Origin: Chaetorhynchus papuensis
Lineage: Eukaryota > Chordata > Aves > Passeriformes > Rhipiduridae
DNA: 64,000 bases
Assembly: GCA_013396525.1 (NCBI GenBank)
Contig: VWYX01000669.1
Location: forward strand, 405,080 to 469,079
Direction of reading: 5' to 3'
Shown here: positions 50,201 to 63,916 of the stretch, one piece after another
How the letters are laid out: every line of letters begins with the position of its first letter
Position numbering within the stretch: position 1 is the first letter of the stretch
The notes under the pieces: model-generated
Seen by the model: only the letters and a program-made list of their open reading frames with translations
The model's database searches: none
Told to the model about the DNA's origin: nothing
Program-made: the position numbers and the translations under genes

Positions 50201-53200
50201 CTAGTGCTATTTACAGGGCTGATATTTTCAGCAACACTTAGCTGTTGTTAATTCTGTCTTCTGACTCTCTGGAGCTAAAATATCCACTAAACCTGATCTC
50301 TTGTGTGTTTTTCCTACTGTCCTCACAGAAGTATCTGTCATTTCTGCCTAACTTATTGTTCCCTTCTTTTTCATTAAAGCCAGTGTGGAAATAGCAGCAG
50401 TAGAATTACCCAAATTTAGATTTGAAAGTGGTATTATAGTACAAGAAAATTCAGTCCTCATTCAGCACCCTTTGCAACAATTTAAAGAAAAAGGAACAGT
50501 TATTCATTCAAAATGGATAATGAAATCTTGGGCTCCCCAGCATTACAGAGTTTGACACAGAGTCAGCTACTGGACCATGTAAAGTACTTGTGCTGGCTTT
50601 TCCCACCCTATTAATGTAAAAATCACCACTTTCACATGGAATAAATCCAATTAATCCACAAAGCAGCCCAGCACAGTGCTGAGTGACCTTGGTGCCACTA
50701 TTGCACCTACGTGCAACAATGCAAAATGTTTCCATTCACTCATGTACAGGCTTATCAAAAGGAGCATCATGGAGTTCAGCCCTTGGAAAACCTTATTACA
50801 TAAATAAATTAATAAAATGAGTTAAAGAAAATCAAGTGAAGAGTGGAAAAGTTCAGAGAAAGAAAGGTGAAATCTTTACCCTACTGATACTAACATCAAA
50901 GGTAGTGCTGGTTTTCACAAAAATGTTATTTTATACTCCGATGTGCTGGGAGTCATTCCCCACTGATATATTCATTTTATTCAGAGAGATTCCCAAGAAT
51001 GAAATCCTTCTTAGTGCAGTGGAGTGTTTGATTTCAATGTCTTGCATTGGTAGGTGTCATGTCCAAAAGCAAATCAATGAACACAGACAAATTACATGGT
51101 TCACTTTGGGCTTTGGTTCCATGAGAGCATTGATTTGTTTGAAGTTAGCTCTGTGCTTATTGCTTTGTAATTTTGAAGACCGTTTTTTCCCCTTTTTGTG
51201 CAAAATGTGCATGTTTTTCTTATCTAAATTCCTTCCTATTTTTAAGTTGCTTCCAAAGCAGCTTTTCCCGCTGAAATACTTTGGCCAAGTCGAAAGCAGG
51301 GCATCTACTCTTTCCTAACCTGATTGTCTCCTAAACATTTGGCAGCCTTCTTTAAAAGCTGTGTTTGTTGGTGGGTTTAGAAGGGAAACATAACTCTTGA
51401 GTCTATTCATCACCAAAGAGGTTTGCTCTCAGCTCCCTGGCGTGCTCCCTCTGAGCAAGCAGCTCTGTCGACGCTGACACGAGCAAAGAATAATGTCCCA
51501 GGCTAACAGGGATATTTTACACTGTTTGGGAGCTCTCTCCTGCATGTGTAGGTCAGCCTCATCCATCACTTACATGGGTGGCAGCAGCAGAAATAATTAA
51601 AGGAGGTCTTCCTAAGATGGAATAAAGGTCCATATTTATTGCAATGGGATGATAGATGGGAAAAAAAGAACACTGTGACCTGCACGATTTCTAAGGAAAC
51701 AGGGCTGCTTTCTGTCACCAAATTATCCAAAACCAGGCAGGGGCTTTGCAGGAAACCAGGGCCACTGCCAGCCTTTCCCCGTAGCAGCAGGGAAGTTGGG
51801 CAACCCAAGGAGAGAATGTTTTTACACTCTGCAGAAAGCTCTGGCTCCAATGAATGTGTTTGCCCCGAAATACTGAGGTTTCATCAAATCACCTCTTTTT
51901 TTTTTTTTTTCCTGTGAAAATCACTCTGAGGGAAATGTGATTCTTTTTCCGTTTCATGCCACGCATCCATGTCGCTAAGGATCTTCACACTCAGGAATTA
52001 TTTTAGTCCCTCACCATATGAAATGTTTCCTGTTTAAAACAAAGTGGGCTGATAAGAAGAAGGCAGTAGAATATTAACACAAGTGTATATAATAGTCTGT
52101 AAAGTGAGATGTTAGGTAACAAATGGTAGTTACAATTAACACATGACTGCGTTTTATGTAATTAGGAGGTAACATGAAGACGTGTCTCCAAAGCTAATAC
52201 AGAGAAACACACAAGCTCCTTTCTTTACAAAATTTTGCTGCATTTTTCCTCACTCTTGTAACTTAACCATAATCACAAAAAAATCTCCCAACCAAAACAC
52301 AGGCTGAGCATTCATCAAAGTCTGGTTTACAAAGCAGAGTTAAAGGCTGAGGTCCCCATTCATATCTCACTTGTTATGCCCACAAAAACACAGTAACTCT
52401 CCCTTTCTGAAGAGAAATGTCAGAAATCTGCCTGCTGCTTTGACTGCTAATGTCAGAGTGAGCCCTGAAATCTGTCTTTTCCGTTGCCATTTCTTTATTT
52501 TTAATGCAGAGAAGTGCACTGAATCTCTGGGAGAAACTTAAAAGCTGAGAAATTAAATAATGCTGAGGCACTTTTCCAATGAAAGCAATAATGAATTCAG
52601 AAAAAAATGAAGCTCCTTATCTTGAAATGCTGTAAAAATATTATACAGTGTATATAATTACAACAGTGTAATAGGAGTGTGCTGCCTATTGCTTCAAAAC
52701 TGCTTCAAAATGTTCACTGTTCCAATGAAACAGCGAAAGCTGTTGCAAAATTATCACTAGGAAGGCCTGAAAAATAGAATAAGTGCTTTCTTATTCTTCA
52801 CTAAAAAACTGCATATGCCAGTAGTGCCATGAGGCACATTTAGTGCAGAAATATGAAGTTGTGCACAAGCTCCAACAACCCAGGAGTCTCCCCTGAAGCA
52901 GCAGTTGCTTAGTCTGGGTCCCATTTCTCCAGCTGCAGGCTGAGTGCCCACAGCATCCAGAACTTTGGGACAGGGGAGTTAAAAAAGTGTAAAGGGAAAT
53001 CATGAATGTACCAAAGACAGTGCATCTAATTCACCTCATAAATGTGAGAAGCATCAGAGACATTCCCTTTTTGTGCATCCACACAACAGAAGAGTCCTGA
53101 GAGGCAAAACAGGGTCAAACACCAAAAGTTTGGGTATCACCCACTCTGTTTTGCTTTGCCTTTTAATGCCACTGATAATAATTAGCAATACCTAAGCCCT

Positions 53201-55626
53201 TCAATGCAGTATTGCCATTTGTAGTTACTGCCTTCCCTAAAAATGCACACACTGTTTTCATTGCCCTGTGTAGATATATTTTTGGCTATGGTGCATGTTT
53301 TTATTAGGAAAAAAACCCCTTGAAGGACACCTTGCTTTCTGAATAGAGCATACTGAATTTCAGATGGTGCTCAGATTTCTGCACAAATCTGTTCTGCAGC
53401 CACAGAGCAGTCTCCAAGGGAATGTTTGATTCTGTACCAGTGTGTTCTGTACTTGCAGAGAAGGGATCTGCTGTGCCCGAGGAATGAAGTGGTCAAGCAT
53501 GATGATGGTCCTTCAGGTGATGTTTTAAGAGTTTAGAGATGGGTCACCCATGATTTCAAATATATGGAAGGTGTCTAAAATATTCTGTGGTAGACAGATT
53601 AATAAGGAACTCATAGTAGCTTATGCAGCAAAATCCTGTGCTAGCTGTTATTTTCTCAACTCTGGTGGCTCCGTGCCCAGAAGTATTTTGGTGCTGCTGG
53701 GAGGTGATAAAGGCAAGCATTACCAAGTCCTTTCAAGTCTTGACTAAACCACAACCCCCCAGAACTGAATTATTATGATTTAATTCCAGTATATGATAGC
53801 ACTTAAGTCATGGGATTGGTGTTAGATCTATGAATAATGCAAGTTTATTTAAAGGAGTGGAAGCAGACCAGATTATTTAAAAGACACTGACTGCCAGGGC
53901 TGAATATAAATTTTTCCAAATGTCTTCATCTGTTAACAGAGCTGTAACCAGAAGCAGAATACTAGTTTTGTTATGTATTATGAATGACAGAGGAGTTGCT
54001 GTTTATCAGCATGGGAGCTGATCTCCTAGCCCAGCAGAAGCAGTGGGAGATGCTGCTGCAGACATCAGGGATGGACAGTTTGCTACAAATAAGGAACTCT
54101 GTATTTATGAACTGCAGGCCAAACTGACTCATTCACCTGAGCATCTTCTGGTTTCCTCACCAAATTGCCGAGGTACAAACAATTTGATCTCAATCATCAC
54201 TGAATTTCTTCCTTGGTGTTTGTTTAATCAGACATTTCTCCTTTGATTGAAGCTGTGGCAGTTTTGGTCTGGAGAGGCACTGACTGAGCTTTTATTAATC
54301 AGAAGTGCACAGTTCAGACCTGCAGATGTGGGACAAGTATCCTACCTGACGCTGTATTTTGTAGAGATGAGCTGAACCATGGGAATGAAGAGAGAGACCT
54401 GGCTGAACAGCAAGGTGAACTGAATCCATCTGACCCTCAAGAATTCCTTCATTCAAGAAGACATTTTAAGAGAGGAATGACAGAACAGTTTTGGTTTTTT
54501 TAGAGCAGGATATTTTGTCAATAAAATATTACAGATCTTTGGGGATGTTTTGATTTTACCATAGAGACCAAGAATTGTCACATGATATGTATCAGAGTAT
54601 TGGCATACTTTTGTTCAATATATCTGATTTCAGATGGTCCTTTTGGCCTTTATTCCACTGCTTGTAGTAATCAGTCACTGTGTATAAATATTTCATTTTC
54701 ACCAAGAAATTTGCTACAATGAGGAAAGCATTCCTATTGCTTCTGTCTCCCCATTTCCTTGCTGCTCTGCAATATCTTTCCATCCTCTGTTTGGCTTTCT
54801 CCTACAGTTCTGAAGAAAGTGCTAGGGGTTCTCTTCTACAGGAGTGTGCACTTCCTACTGTTTTTTTTTTTAATTATTACATTGCTCTTCCAGAAAAAAA
54901 TGGGGAACGAAGGGGGATTTCCTTCTCACATCTTTTGCACCTTCTCAAATGAGCTGCCATATGCACTCCTCCTTCCTGCCGCCGGGGAAGGAAATATTTG
55001 GCAGGAGCAGCAACAGGAAGCACACCAGGTCCCTCTTTTTGTGAAAGAAAGTGGAGGATGGGGGAGAGATAGGACGAAGTGTTAAAAAAAATTACCAGCT
55101 TCCAGGGCAAACTACGGAGTCTGTACAGCTGCCGAATGTTTTACGGCAGCAGTACCAGTGCTGGGATACTGAACCTCAGTGGTTTGTTACAAATGTTCCA
55201 TCAGGGCACTGGTTAACAGTGCTTTCTGCTTTGCCCCAGCTGTTTTAATGAAAGACACTGATGGGAAGTGTGTCATTCATGTCTGTGGACTGTTGTGATC
55301 CTCACAGCAGTGACACTCCACAGGGCGCCACCACTGTTCCAGTAGGTCTGTTATCAGTGGCTGGGGCCGTTATCTCTACTGATGGCGTTTAATAACACCT
55401 CCTGGCAGGAGCACAAAGGAGTCCAGGCTTCGTTGACTTAATTTTCCCCTTGGAAAGCACTCATACTTCTGGCATATTCAAGTTATTGCAAAAGCGGCTT
55501 TACTCATCTTTGATGAAGTTACTCAAAATGATGTACCTGTGAGTTGGAAAACACCCCGTTAACCAAAATCGTTTTAAACAGAACGTGAACCTTTTTCTGA
55601 AGGACATTGCCATTGAATGGGAAAAC
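44291..55626. other. Intergenic or intronic DNA, no gene recognised
   Basis: This is the longest stretch without a firm feature. Plus-strand ORFs at 47452-47934 and 50836-51318 (160 codons each) show no domain, no biased codon use that I can see and no conserved motif. The GC-richer part at 48700-49080 (minus ORFs of 112-121 codons) is not a CpG island. T-runs lie at about 49510-49526 and 51896-51911. A possible LTR scrap is listed separately at 45962-46012. Confidence 0.6.
45962..46012 (-). mobile_element. Possible scrap of an ERVL-type LTR (R region)
   Basis: The plus strand reads aagtgatgcaaagaaaagca followed by 'ttgctcaccaccaactgact'. This resembles 'aagtgatgcacaatataatt' and 'gctcaccacccattaactgg' in the LTR at 9851-10334. 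Only about 50 bases are similar, with gaps, and the flanks do not continue the match. Chance cannot be excluded. Confidence 0.35.
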
Positions 55627-56043
55627 CATAGGAGCACCTCTCCTATGATGAAAGGCTGGGAGAACTGGGTTAGCTCGGCCTGGAAAAGAGAAGGCTTGAG
55701 GTGACCTAACTGTGGCCCTATAATACCTGAAGGGAGCCAACAAGAAAGTTGGAAAGCAAGTATTTATGAGGGCCTTTAGTGACAGGACCAAGAGGGAATG
55801 GCTTCAGACTGAGAATAGGTTTAGATTAGATATTAGGGAGAAATTCTTTACTGTGAGGGTGCTGAGGCACTGGCAGTGGTTGCCAATCAAAGTTGTGGAT
55901 GCCCCATCCCTGGAAGTGTTCAAGACCAGGTTGGGTGGAGCTCTGAGCAACCTGGTCTAGTGGAAGGTGTCCCGGCCCATGGAGTGGGGTTGGAGTTAGA
56001 TGATCTTTAAGGCCCCTTCCAACCCATACCATTCTATGATTCT
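55627..56043 (+). mobile_element. CR1 LINE, 5'-truncated 3' end
   Basis: This is a plus-strand CR1 3' end of about 415 bases. It begins within the ORF2 tail ('ggagcacctctcctatgatg', then 'cctggaaaagagaaggct'). The frame at 55766-55960 decodes as the CR1 C-terminus (FRLDIREKFFTVRVLRHW, then VVDAPSLEVFKTR). The 3' UTR ends with the signature 'ccattctatgattct' at about 56028-56043. It is 5'-truncated and pseudogenised. It is the same subfamily type as the minus-strand copy at 7577-8008, 48 kb away in inverted orientation. Confidence 0.94.
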
Positions 56044-59000
56044 AATTCCCTTTGCTCCATTTCAGGATACTCTCCACATCCTGACACGTGATGAGTGCGT
56101 TGATCCTAATCAACTGGCTGTTTTCATTTCCAACTTCTTTCTTTCTTAGTCATTCCTTGAAAGACCTTTTATTAATGAAGCCCAGCTGACGGGGAGAAAA
56201 ATATGATTTTTTTTTTCCCCTCCAAGACTCACAGGATTCTTTGAAAATAAGGAATCAGTAAAAAGTTCCATTCTTGCTACTGATTTTTTAGTGCAAGTTC
56301 CTGGCATTTTTTTCTGATGGTTACCTAATCTTCCTCTGGGCAATACACTGTTTCTGACTCCTAAAATAAACCTTGACGTTCTTAAGGTTTATTTGGTGGC
56401 TGTTTTTGCTGACTTGGAATTTCATTAACAGCTGTTCAGCCTATCCCTTGAAACAGTTTTTCAGCTGAGATGCAAATTGATAACTGTCTTCCTAAAAATG
56501 AAGGCACTTCAACAAAATGGATCCTTTTGTACACACTAAGTTCGGTTCAGTGTCTAATGCAAATATCAGATCTAAGGTCTAATTCTGCCTTTGCCTAAAT
56601 GACACTGACATGGGAGCTAAATCCAGGTGGAGGGGACGAAATGTGAATGTTGCTTTTTCAGAGGAGCAGTGCAGAATTTGGTAGAGGCGAGAGAACTCTG
56701 TTGAAACAACTTTGAGATGAGAGGTGAGTTCGAGAGAGAAGGGAAACCTTCCTGACTGTAGAATCATTCTGGAAACGAGGGTAGACATTGCCAATGCATG
56801 ACAAACAACCCTGCCAGCCAGCAACTGAGAATGTTGCAGAGAGAAAAAAACACTGGTTTTGCTCAGTCTCCACTTTTACACCCAAAATCTTGCATGCAGC
56901 AGAGATACCAGTGAGGTGCAAGGCTACGAACGCCCCTGGTGTTTTGCATGGGGTCCTTGCAAACTCCAAGGGTGACAAGCTGAAGTGATTGGTGACACCA
57001 CCACCAGGCTTGCTCATCTATTTTACAGTTTTTCCTGTAGTTTCTCACCTCTGTGTTATTCCTGTGGCTGTGCTGGCCCTCACTGAGGCCAACTCACCGA
57101 GGTGAGGTCATGCTGGTGTCAAGGCAGAGGCACAAAGGTCAGTACCTGGCTCTGTTATCAAGTACTTCTGAGGGTATTCACATCTTCATGGGGACGATAT
57201 CAAAGATCTTCTGGAAATGTTAGAAAAGGAAAGGGGCACATACTGCAAGTAGTTTATGCTGTCGCCCTGCGATCTTGAACATTTTGAGGAAAGGGGAAAT
57301 AAAAAAAAAAAAATTTAAAAAAGAGAAGATTCATTGAACATCAATATTCATAATGGTAGCTTGGCTTCAATCCTCTTGTCTCATGGCTAATTTAAGATCC
57401 ACTGCTGGCAGCCAGGGTGGTGCTGCCATGCCTCTGCCTCTGGGAACTCCTGCTTTCTTCCACAGCCACTTCTCCTCTTTCCCAGCCACTTTGTGTTTGT
57501 GGAACCCCACGGAGCCAACGATGCCCTCGCTGGGCTCAAGCCCACCCTGGTCACACCAAGGCAAGGAAAAGCATCACACTGATGGGCACACTGACTGTAC
57601 TGGCTTGAAATGCATCCTTTTTGAAGTTACATAAGCAGAGAGATCATGTAGGAGGACTGGAAATAATAAGCTGTTAGGATGATTTGCTGAAGCTGCTCTT
57701 CACCTCAGCTCCCACGGAAACACAGAAATAAAAGTCCAATTTCCTCCATGCACAGAGATCATTGAGGGCAGAAAAATTACAGAATGAAAAGAAACCTTTC
57801 CCGTTGGTATTTGCTGCCAGGGAAAACGGTGCTGAAGAAGATATGGATTTACAGCCACAAGGACGTAAGGTCAAAATTAGGGGAAAACTTCAGTCAGCAA
57901 AGAGACAATGTAGCACAAAAGGAGTAACCTGTTTGCAAGCTGTGAGGATGGGAAGAACATGCCTGGCTTGTACAAGTAGGATGGAAAGGGAAAAGCTGAA
58001 AATCCTCCTCTTTAGGTGGTAGTGAAGTTCTAGTGCTATACATTCGATGGATTAGAAATAATTTTTAAAGTTTATAAACAGCTCATATTTCCAGAATATC
58101 CATAATATCTGTTCAGAGCATCTAAATAGTGATATCTACCAATTGTGTAAAATTAGGGCAAGCTTAATATTTACATTCACATGCTCCTACATGTTAATCT
58201 TTTTGGAAAGATACATTGACCAATCCAGTTTCTATATAAAGACTAGAGGGCAACTGATAATGTTACACACCATTTGCTGACCCCTTCCATTCTTGGAGAG
58301 ATATAGCAGAGACAAAGAGCAACATCCTAGATTTTATTAACTGTAAAAGAGGTGATTTATTTCTCGGTGTAATAAAATCTTCGATGATAACAATGCCTCA
58401 GAGAAACAGCCACATTGTGGGTACCTCCTGCTGTCTTTTCCTTCGTGCAGATAGGTATATTCGTGTAAGACCTCACAGAACTGAAATTTCTTCTGCTCTT
58501 TCACTAAATTTAATTTGGGTGACATTGCAAACTGCATTTACTAAGGTATCCCCTGGATAACAAAGTGAAGTGAACAGATGTGCTGTGGATAGTGAGAGAG
58601 TAGTGGGCTAAGTCTGCCCAGGAACTGAGCCAGGAATTGTCAACCCTTTAGACTTGAACCTTGCTTGAAACTCAGCTACAGCACCCCAGCAATCTTCCTG
58701 TTCCTTATCAAATTGTTCACTTTCCTTATATTACCTTTACATATTTTATCCATTAGACAGCCCGAGAAAAACACCACTCTAAAAAGTTGCCAAACTCGAT
58801 ATCGCAGCAATTTAACAAAATTTTTGCAAAACCAGCTTGAACCATCTTAAGATCAGGTCAGTATCTTCCTCACGTACCCAGCTGTGTGTGAGGTTTCCCT
58901 CACGCTGTGCGACCCTGTAAGCTCCAGCATCGTGTCTCACACAACCAGCCTCCCTCCAAGCGCCAATTCTGGGCATAGCACAACAATTTCCTCGTAGATT

Positions 59001-59394
59001 AGCTGCTAAATGGGCAGGGCAGCAGTGCTGCTCACCTTGGCAGCTTCACAAAATTAAGCAGGTGACCAAGGCTTTATCGCCTTCTTGGCAAACAACTGAA
59101 GTGCCAGAGCAAATTCGGAACCTCCGGTACCTCCCAGCTGAATGGCATTGCCGCCGGGCCATTTTATCAGGGCTGGGGATCAGGCATTAATTTCCCCTCC
59201 GTAACCCTGTTAATTTGTCCTGAGTGGTAAGTTTTTGCCAGCTCATCCTTAGCTGATTAGGCAAAGCACGCCAGTCAAATTCACACAGAAGAGCCTGCGT
59301 TATTGCTGCTTTGTTATTATCATCATAGCAATACCACTGTCAGAGGTCTTTTACCATTTGTGTTGCCACCTCAGCTGCTTTGGGAGGGACTGGG
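56044..59394. other. Intergenic or intronic DNA, no gene recognised
   Basis: No exon or repeat family is recognised. A 13-base A run occurs at about 57301-57313. Open frames are short and overlap on both strands, for example 56579-56824 (-), 56658-57017 (-) and 56788-56988 (+). Confidence 0.6.
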
Positions 59395-59486
59395 AATCAC
59401 AGACTCACAGAATCACCAGGTTGGAAGAGACCTTCAAGGTCATCGAGTCCAACCTCTGTCCCAACACCTCAACTAAAGGTGGCTCC
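59395..59486 (-). mobile_element. CR1 LINE, terminal 90 bp
   Basis: The plus strand reads aatcacagactcacagaatc followed by 'ggttggaagagaccttcaag' and 'tcatcgagtccaacc'. This is the reverse complement of the end of a CR1 3' UTR, with the tail repeat ATTCTGTGA-like at 59397-59414. Only about 90 bases are left. Confidence 0.88.
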
Positions 59487-62400
59487 AGGAGAGAAAGGGA
59501 GGTGATTATGGAGGCTCCTACATTGAGTCAGTCAGAATTATGGTCACAGCACTACTGTACTTAATTCAAGAAGGTCCCAGATACTTTGTATGTACTGATA
59601 CAGCACTGTCTAATTCCAAAGACCGTTTTTATTTCATACATTTACCCTGTCTTTCTTGGCTACCTACCAGGAATGAAGACCATGGTCTTAAATTAATCTT
59701 ACTTTGATGGGGGAAGGTGGGGGCAGATGCTAAAAGCAGAATATTTTTCTTTGATGTTGTAAGATCCTGCAACTTTTGTGATGAATCCCGGGCTTTCTTT
59801 CTGTTGTAATTTTTCTGATTCTCAAGGAGTTATTTAAGATGTTTTTCATGGGCACATTTATTGCTGTTGAAGTAAGTTTAAAACATTGCAACATAGCCTT
59901 TAAAAACCTTCTGAGCAAGGTTTAGCTGTGAAATTCTCAGACAAAGGCTTGATTTCAGTGAATATTTCAAATTTTAATGGTAGTGAAAGAGAAGGTACTC
60001 CATTCTTTTTCCATCACAAATCACATTTATTGCCACCTGGAAACTGCCTTGTGTTTCTCTGGCAGGCACCTATTCAGCAGTCTGCAAGCAGCACCTGGCA
60101 TTGCAGAGTTCATCTGAAGCGAGCTGACAGAAAAAGCCCTTGGAAACACCTGTCAGCACTGGGTGCTGCACCTTGCCGGGCTACAAAACCTCTGGTTTTC
60201 CTGGGGAATGTGATTTTCCCTTCATACAAATGCATCAAGATAAGTAGCACAGCAAATCACCATTTGCCGTTTCAGCTGACACGTTTCAGCAGCACCAGCT
60301 CGTGGTCCATTCCCTATTCCTCCCACACAGCAGCTTTCCTGGTGATAACCCTTCCCACACCTACCTAACTTTACCTAATTGCACATATTTAGGACAAGCA
60401 CACAAGGACTGGAAGTCCCTGGTCCCTCCTGTGGGCACCTGGAAGCTGGGATCTGCTTCGGGAAGGTGCCAGGGAGAGCGGTGCCTCCTGGTCGCTTTGT
60501 TCCCAGAAGGGTTCTGGACTTGGCTTTGACCCAGTGGTGGTGGGACTCCACGTGACAAATGCTTCCCAGCAGGAACGTGGCAGGAATGCAGAAAATCCTG
60601 CTGCAGTCCTGAGGACTGAAAGAGCTCCAGGACTTGTCCCCGTAGGAGGAAAGGGTGTTTATTGAGTTAGCTGCTGCTTATAAAATCCTGCTCATGTTAG
60701 TGGCATCAAACCTCTAGTGATAAAATGCACCATGAGATAAAATCTGGAGCCAAGAGTGATAAAGTTCTGTGCCTTGTCCAACTGATTGACAAACTTTTTT
60801 TCTCCCATCTGCTCTTCACTAAGTGGGAAAAATCAGTACACTTCCTCAGCAGGGTTTGGGTCCTCTCAACCTTCTCCATCTCAGCTGGCTGATGATACCT
60901 CTCCAATATCCTCTTGGGGTTGCTTTCCTCTGAATGAGGATGTTTGTTTACCTGGTGTGTTTATAGACAATCAGATCTTCTCCCACCCCTGTTCTTCTGG
61001 ACTAAGCAAACCACACTTCTTATCCTTTCCTGTGTGGTGCATTTTCATTCACTTCCTTTCATCATCTTGGAAGATCTTCTCTGAGCCTGCTCCAGTGCCA
61101 GTCATCACTTTTGCAAACTGATGGAGAGGATGCCCAAAGCAGTCCAGAGGGGGACTTTGCCAAGAGCTTTGCACAAGTGCTGAAACAGAGATGAGACTGT
61201 CCGTCCCATTATGCAGAGGAATTCAGGGAGGATCTGCCCAGCTCCCAAGGACAAGTGCATTTTTCCTGCACTCCAACTGGATCAGAAACCAAACCTGCAC
61301 TGCTACACCCCGACCTCTCAGCAAAGAGTCTGGGAAGACACTGAATTTTAGCTGCAGCTCCTGTGGGTGCGGGGCATTTCTGTCCACAATTTTTTGTCTC
61401 TGCAGAGAACTCACAGTCTCAATGGAGAAACCCTCCACTAATATAGAAGCATATCAGCACTTCACAGCTCTTTAGCACATAAATATCTCAGACAGATTTG
61501 AAAATCAGAGAAGTGTCACTTTTGCAAACAGGTCTTGGCTAATCCCTCCACTGTAGCTAGCACACCCAGGGTAAAATACCCTCTCAGATTACCATTATCC
61601 ATTAAAGTTTCTCTGGAATGGGGCAATAATAAATTGCACAGACTATTTTTTAAAAATAATTTTCCATTACACATCCAGAAACTTTCTGGTTGTCTGTAGC
61701 ACAGAAGAACCTAATGGAAGTTGGATCTGCTTCCCAGCTGTGCCAATTTACCCTCTACTTGAGCAATTAAAACATCCTCTATGGTGGAGATCCCTTTTTA
61801 TTTCCAGATTCTTACAAATGCACAATCCTGAAGTAGCAATGTAACTCAAAAATATCCCTAAGCTACTGGACACGAATTTTTTCACATGAGAATGCTATTT
61901 AACATTATTAGAGGCAAGCAAATAAATTATGAAAAAGAACAGATATTGGTGGGATATTCTTCCATGTTTTTGTTAGTGCCATGCCATCATTCAGACATCA
62001 GCACTCCTGAGCTGCTCTGTTGGATACATTGGCTTTTTCTGTTGCCAGCTACTAAGGAGAGACACCAGCTGACACCTGCATAAGAGAAACACCATTAAAT
62101 GCTAAATTTTGTCAGGGCAGCAGGATGACAGATCTTGATTCAAATTTTTACTTCTAAAGGAATTCTGAGCCATCCCCAATTCTGGCTTCTGGCACTGCTT
62201 TCAACACCTGACTGAAAGATTAAGTTACAATTTATTGTCTGAGTGAAGACGAGTTTTTTCTTATCTTGTGGACGTAAAATGATAGTGTTGCCTTGCGAAC
62301 CATCCTGACTCCAAGAGGAAATGAGCCAGCACCAGACCCTGCCCCTCAGGCTGTGTCCAAGCTGCACACAGTCACTGCATCCAGCAGAGCAGCTGTGTGT

Positions 62401-63730
62401 CACAACCACAGCTAAAGACAGCCAGAGGGATGACAATTTTTGGTGTCTCTGAATGTTATTGCAACATTGGAACTGAAAACAGGAGCTAAGTGTCCCTCCC
62501 CACCGCCCATGATGGTTTTACTGGGACAAATACATTGCTCCTCTGAGGATTGCTGCTGAGGTTCTTGTCAGCATTTTTGCACTCAAAAAAAAGGACATAA
62601 AAAATGTTCTTCTCTCCTTATATCAGATATGCAGCTATAACAGCATATATTATGCTTATTTGTGCACATGAAAGATCTTTGCATTAAGAAACATCTAGAA
62701 AGTCCTTGATTCCCATGGCTGTAGGGCTCCAACCGGGGACCATCTGTTTCCCCTCTGTAAAAACCTCACGGGCTCTTCCCTTTAATTGCACATCACTAGT
62801 TTAACTGTAAACAGAGTTTAAGCCAGCAGGCTGAAGTTTAAGTTACTCCAAAGAGTTAAGCTGGCTCTCTAATCACCAGTACCACTTCTAGCCCAGCACA
62901 GCTGCAGCTCCCTGATGGATGTGGGTGACAGCAGAGCAGCCACCACCCTGCAGAGTTTCAGACCTCAAGGTAAGGCCACAGGCAAGGGATGGGGACAGCA
63001 GAGGGGGTGGCTCCAAATGCTGACATGATTTGTGCCAGCTTCACAAGCAAGCTGCGGTCCCTGATCCTTCCATCTCCCATCCCAGCACCCCTAGGGGAGC
63101 AAATGCCTTCCCCTGGGATAATCCCACTAACAGGCTGGGATTTGCACCCATATGGAAATGGACTGGTTTCCAGTTCAGGAGCTGGGAAGCTGCAGCTGCA
63201 ATATTTCCTCGTTTCCTAGCAGCTTCCCTAGGAGGGATGTGTGAATCTTCTGGTTTCACCCCTGAAATAAACAGGGGAGAGGGCAATCAAGCACTGATTT
63301 AAACCTGATTTTTCAAAGTGAGCTGCTAAAAAGTTAGCTAAGCCAATAGAAGTACGGCAGAGAAAGAAATAGGAAGAAGGAAATCATGACGTACTGTCTG
63401 AATTCTGAAAAACAATTTAGGTAACTTCTTCCTCAAAAGTACATGCAATTTCTTCATGAGCACTTTGAAAAGCTGTGCTATGATGTGTGCTCATAGGTGT
63501 CAACATGCATGTTATTTTGACAGGGAATCCACAGAATTGACTGCGTCATACTAAGCCGGGAAATAAAATTGTGGGGTTTTTTTGCTGCTGGCTCAAATTT
63601 GGCTGGAATGATTCGGACCCAGCTCTCAGTAGCATTAAACAAGCTCTGCTGGAGGGCAGCCAGATTTGGTCTCAGTTTCTGTTAGGTACAGGAACTGGCA
63701 TCTCAATGTATGCTAGCTGCAACTGGAAGG
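59487..63730. other. Intergenic or intronic DNA, no gene recognised
   Basis: No exon, RNA gene or named repeat is supported here. The plus-strand ORF of 146 codons at 59928-60368 has no recognisable domain. The segment 62980-63300 carries three overlapping open frames on both strands and is slightly GC-rich; I read this as chance. Confidence 0.6.
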
Positions 63731-63751
63731 AATAATAATAATAATAATAAT
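63731..63751. repeat. (AAT)7 microsatellite
   Basis: Seven uninterrupted AAT units. Confidence 0.95.
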
Positions 63752-63916
63752 AGTCATGGTTTTGCTGGAAGGCATCACACTGTGACAGAACATGATTCCA
63801 GAGAACAACCCAAGGTCATGTACAAAGTTTCAGAGCTCTTCCTCCCTTCCCTCAATGGATGCAAGTGAAAATATGTCTGTAGTGTCAGTAAGAAGAGCAG
63901 GCGAAAAGAAAAGAAG

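Noticed and set aside
50836..51318. 160-codon ORF, plus strand
   Set aside because: Hydrophobic stretches only, with no family resemblance and no splice context.
57295..57320. AATAAA merged with an A run, possible retrocopy tail
   Set aside because: The hexamer is part of the A run itself, with no spacing as in a real polyadenylated end.
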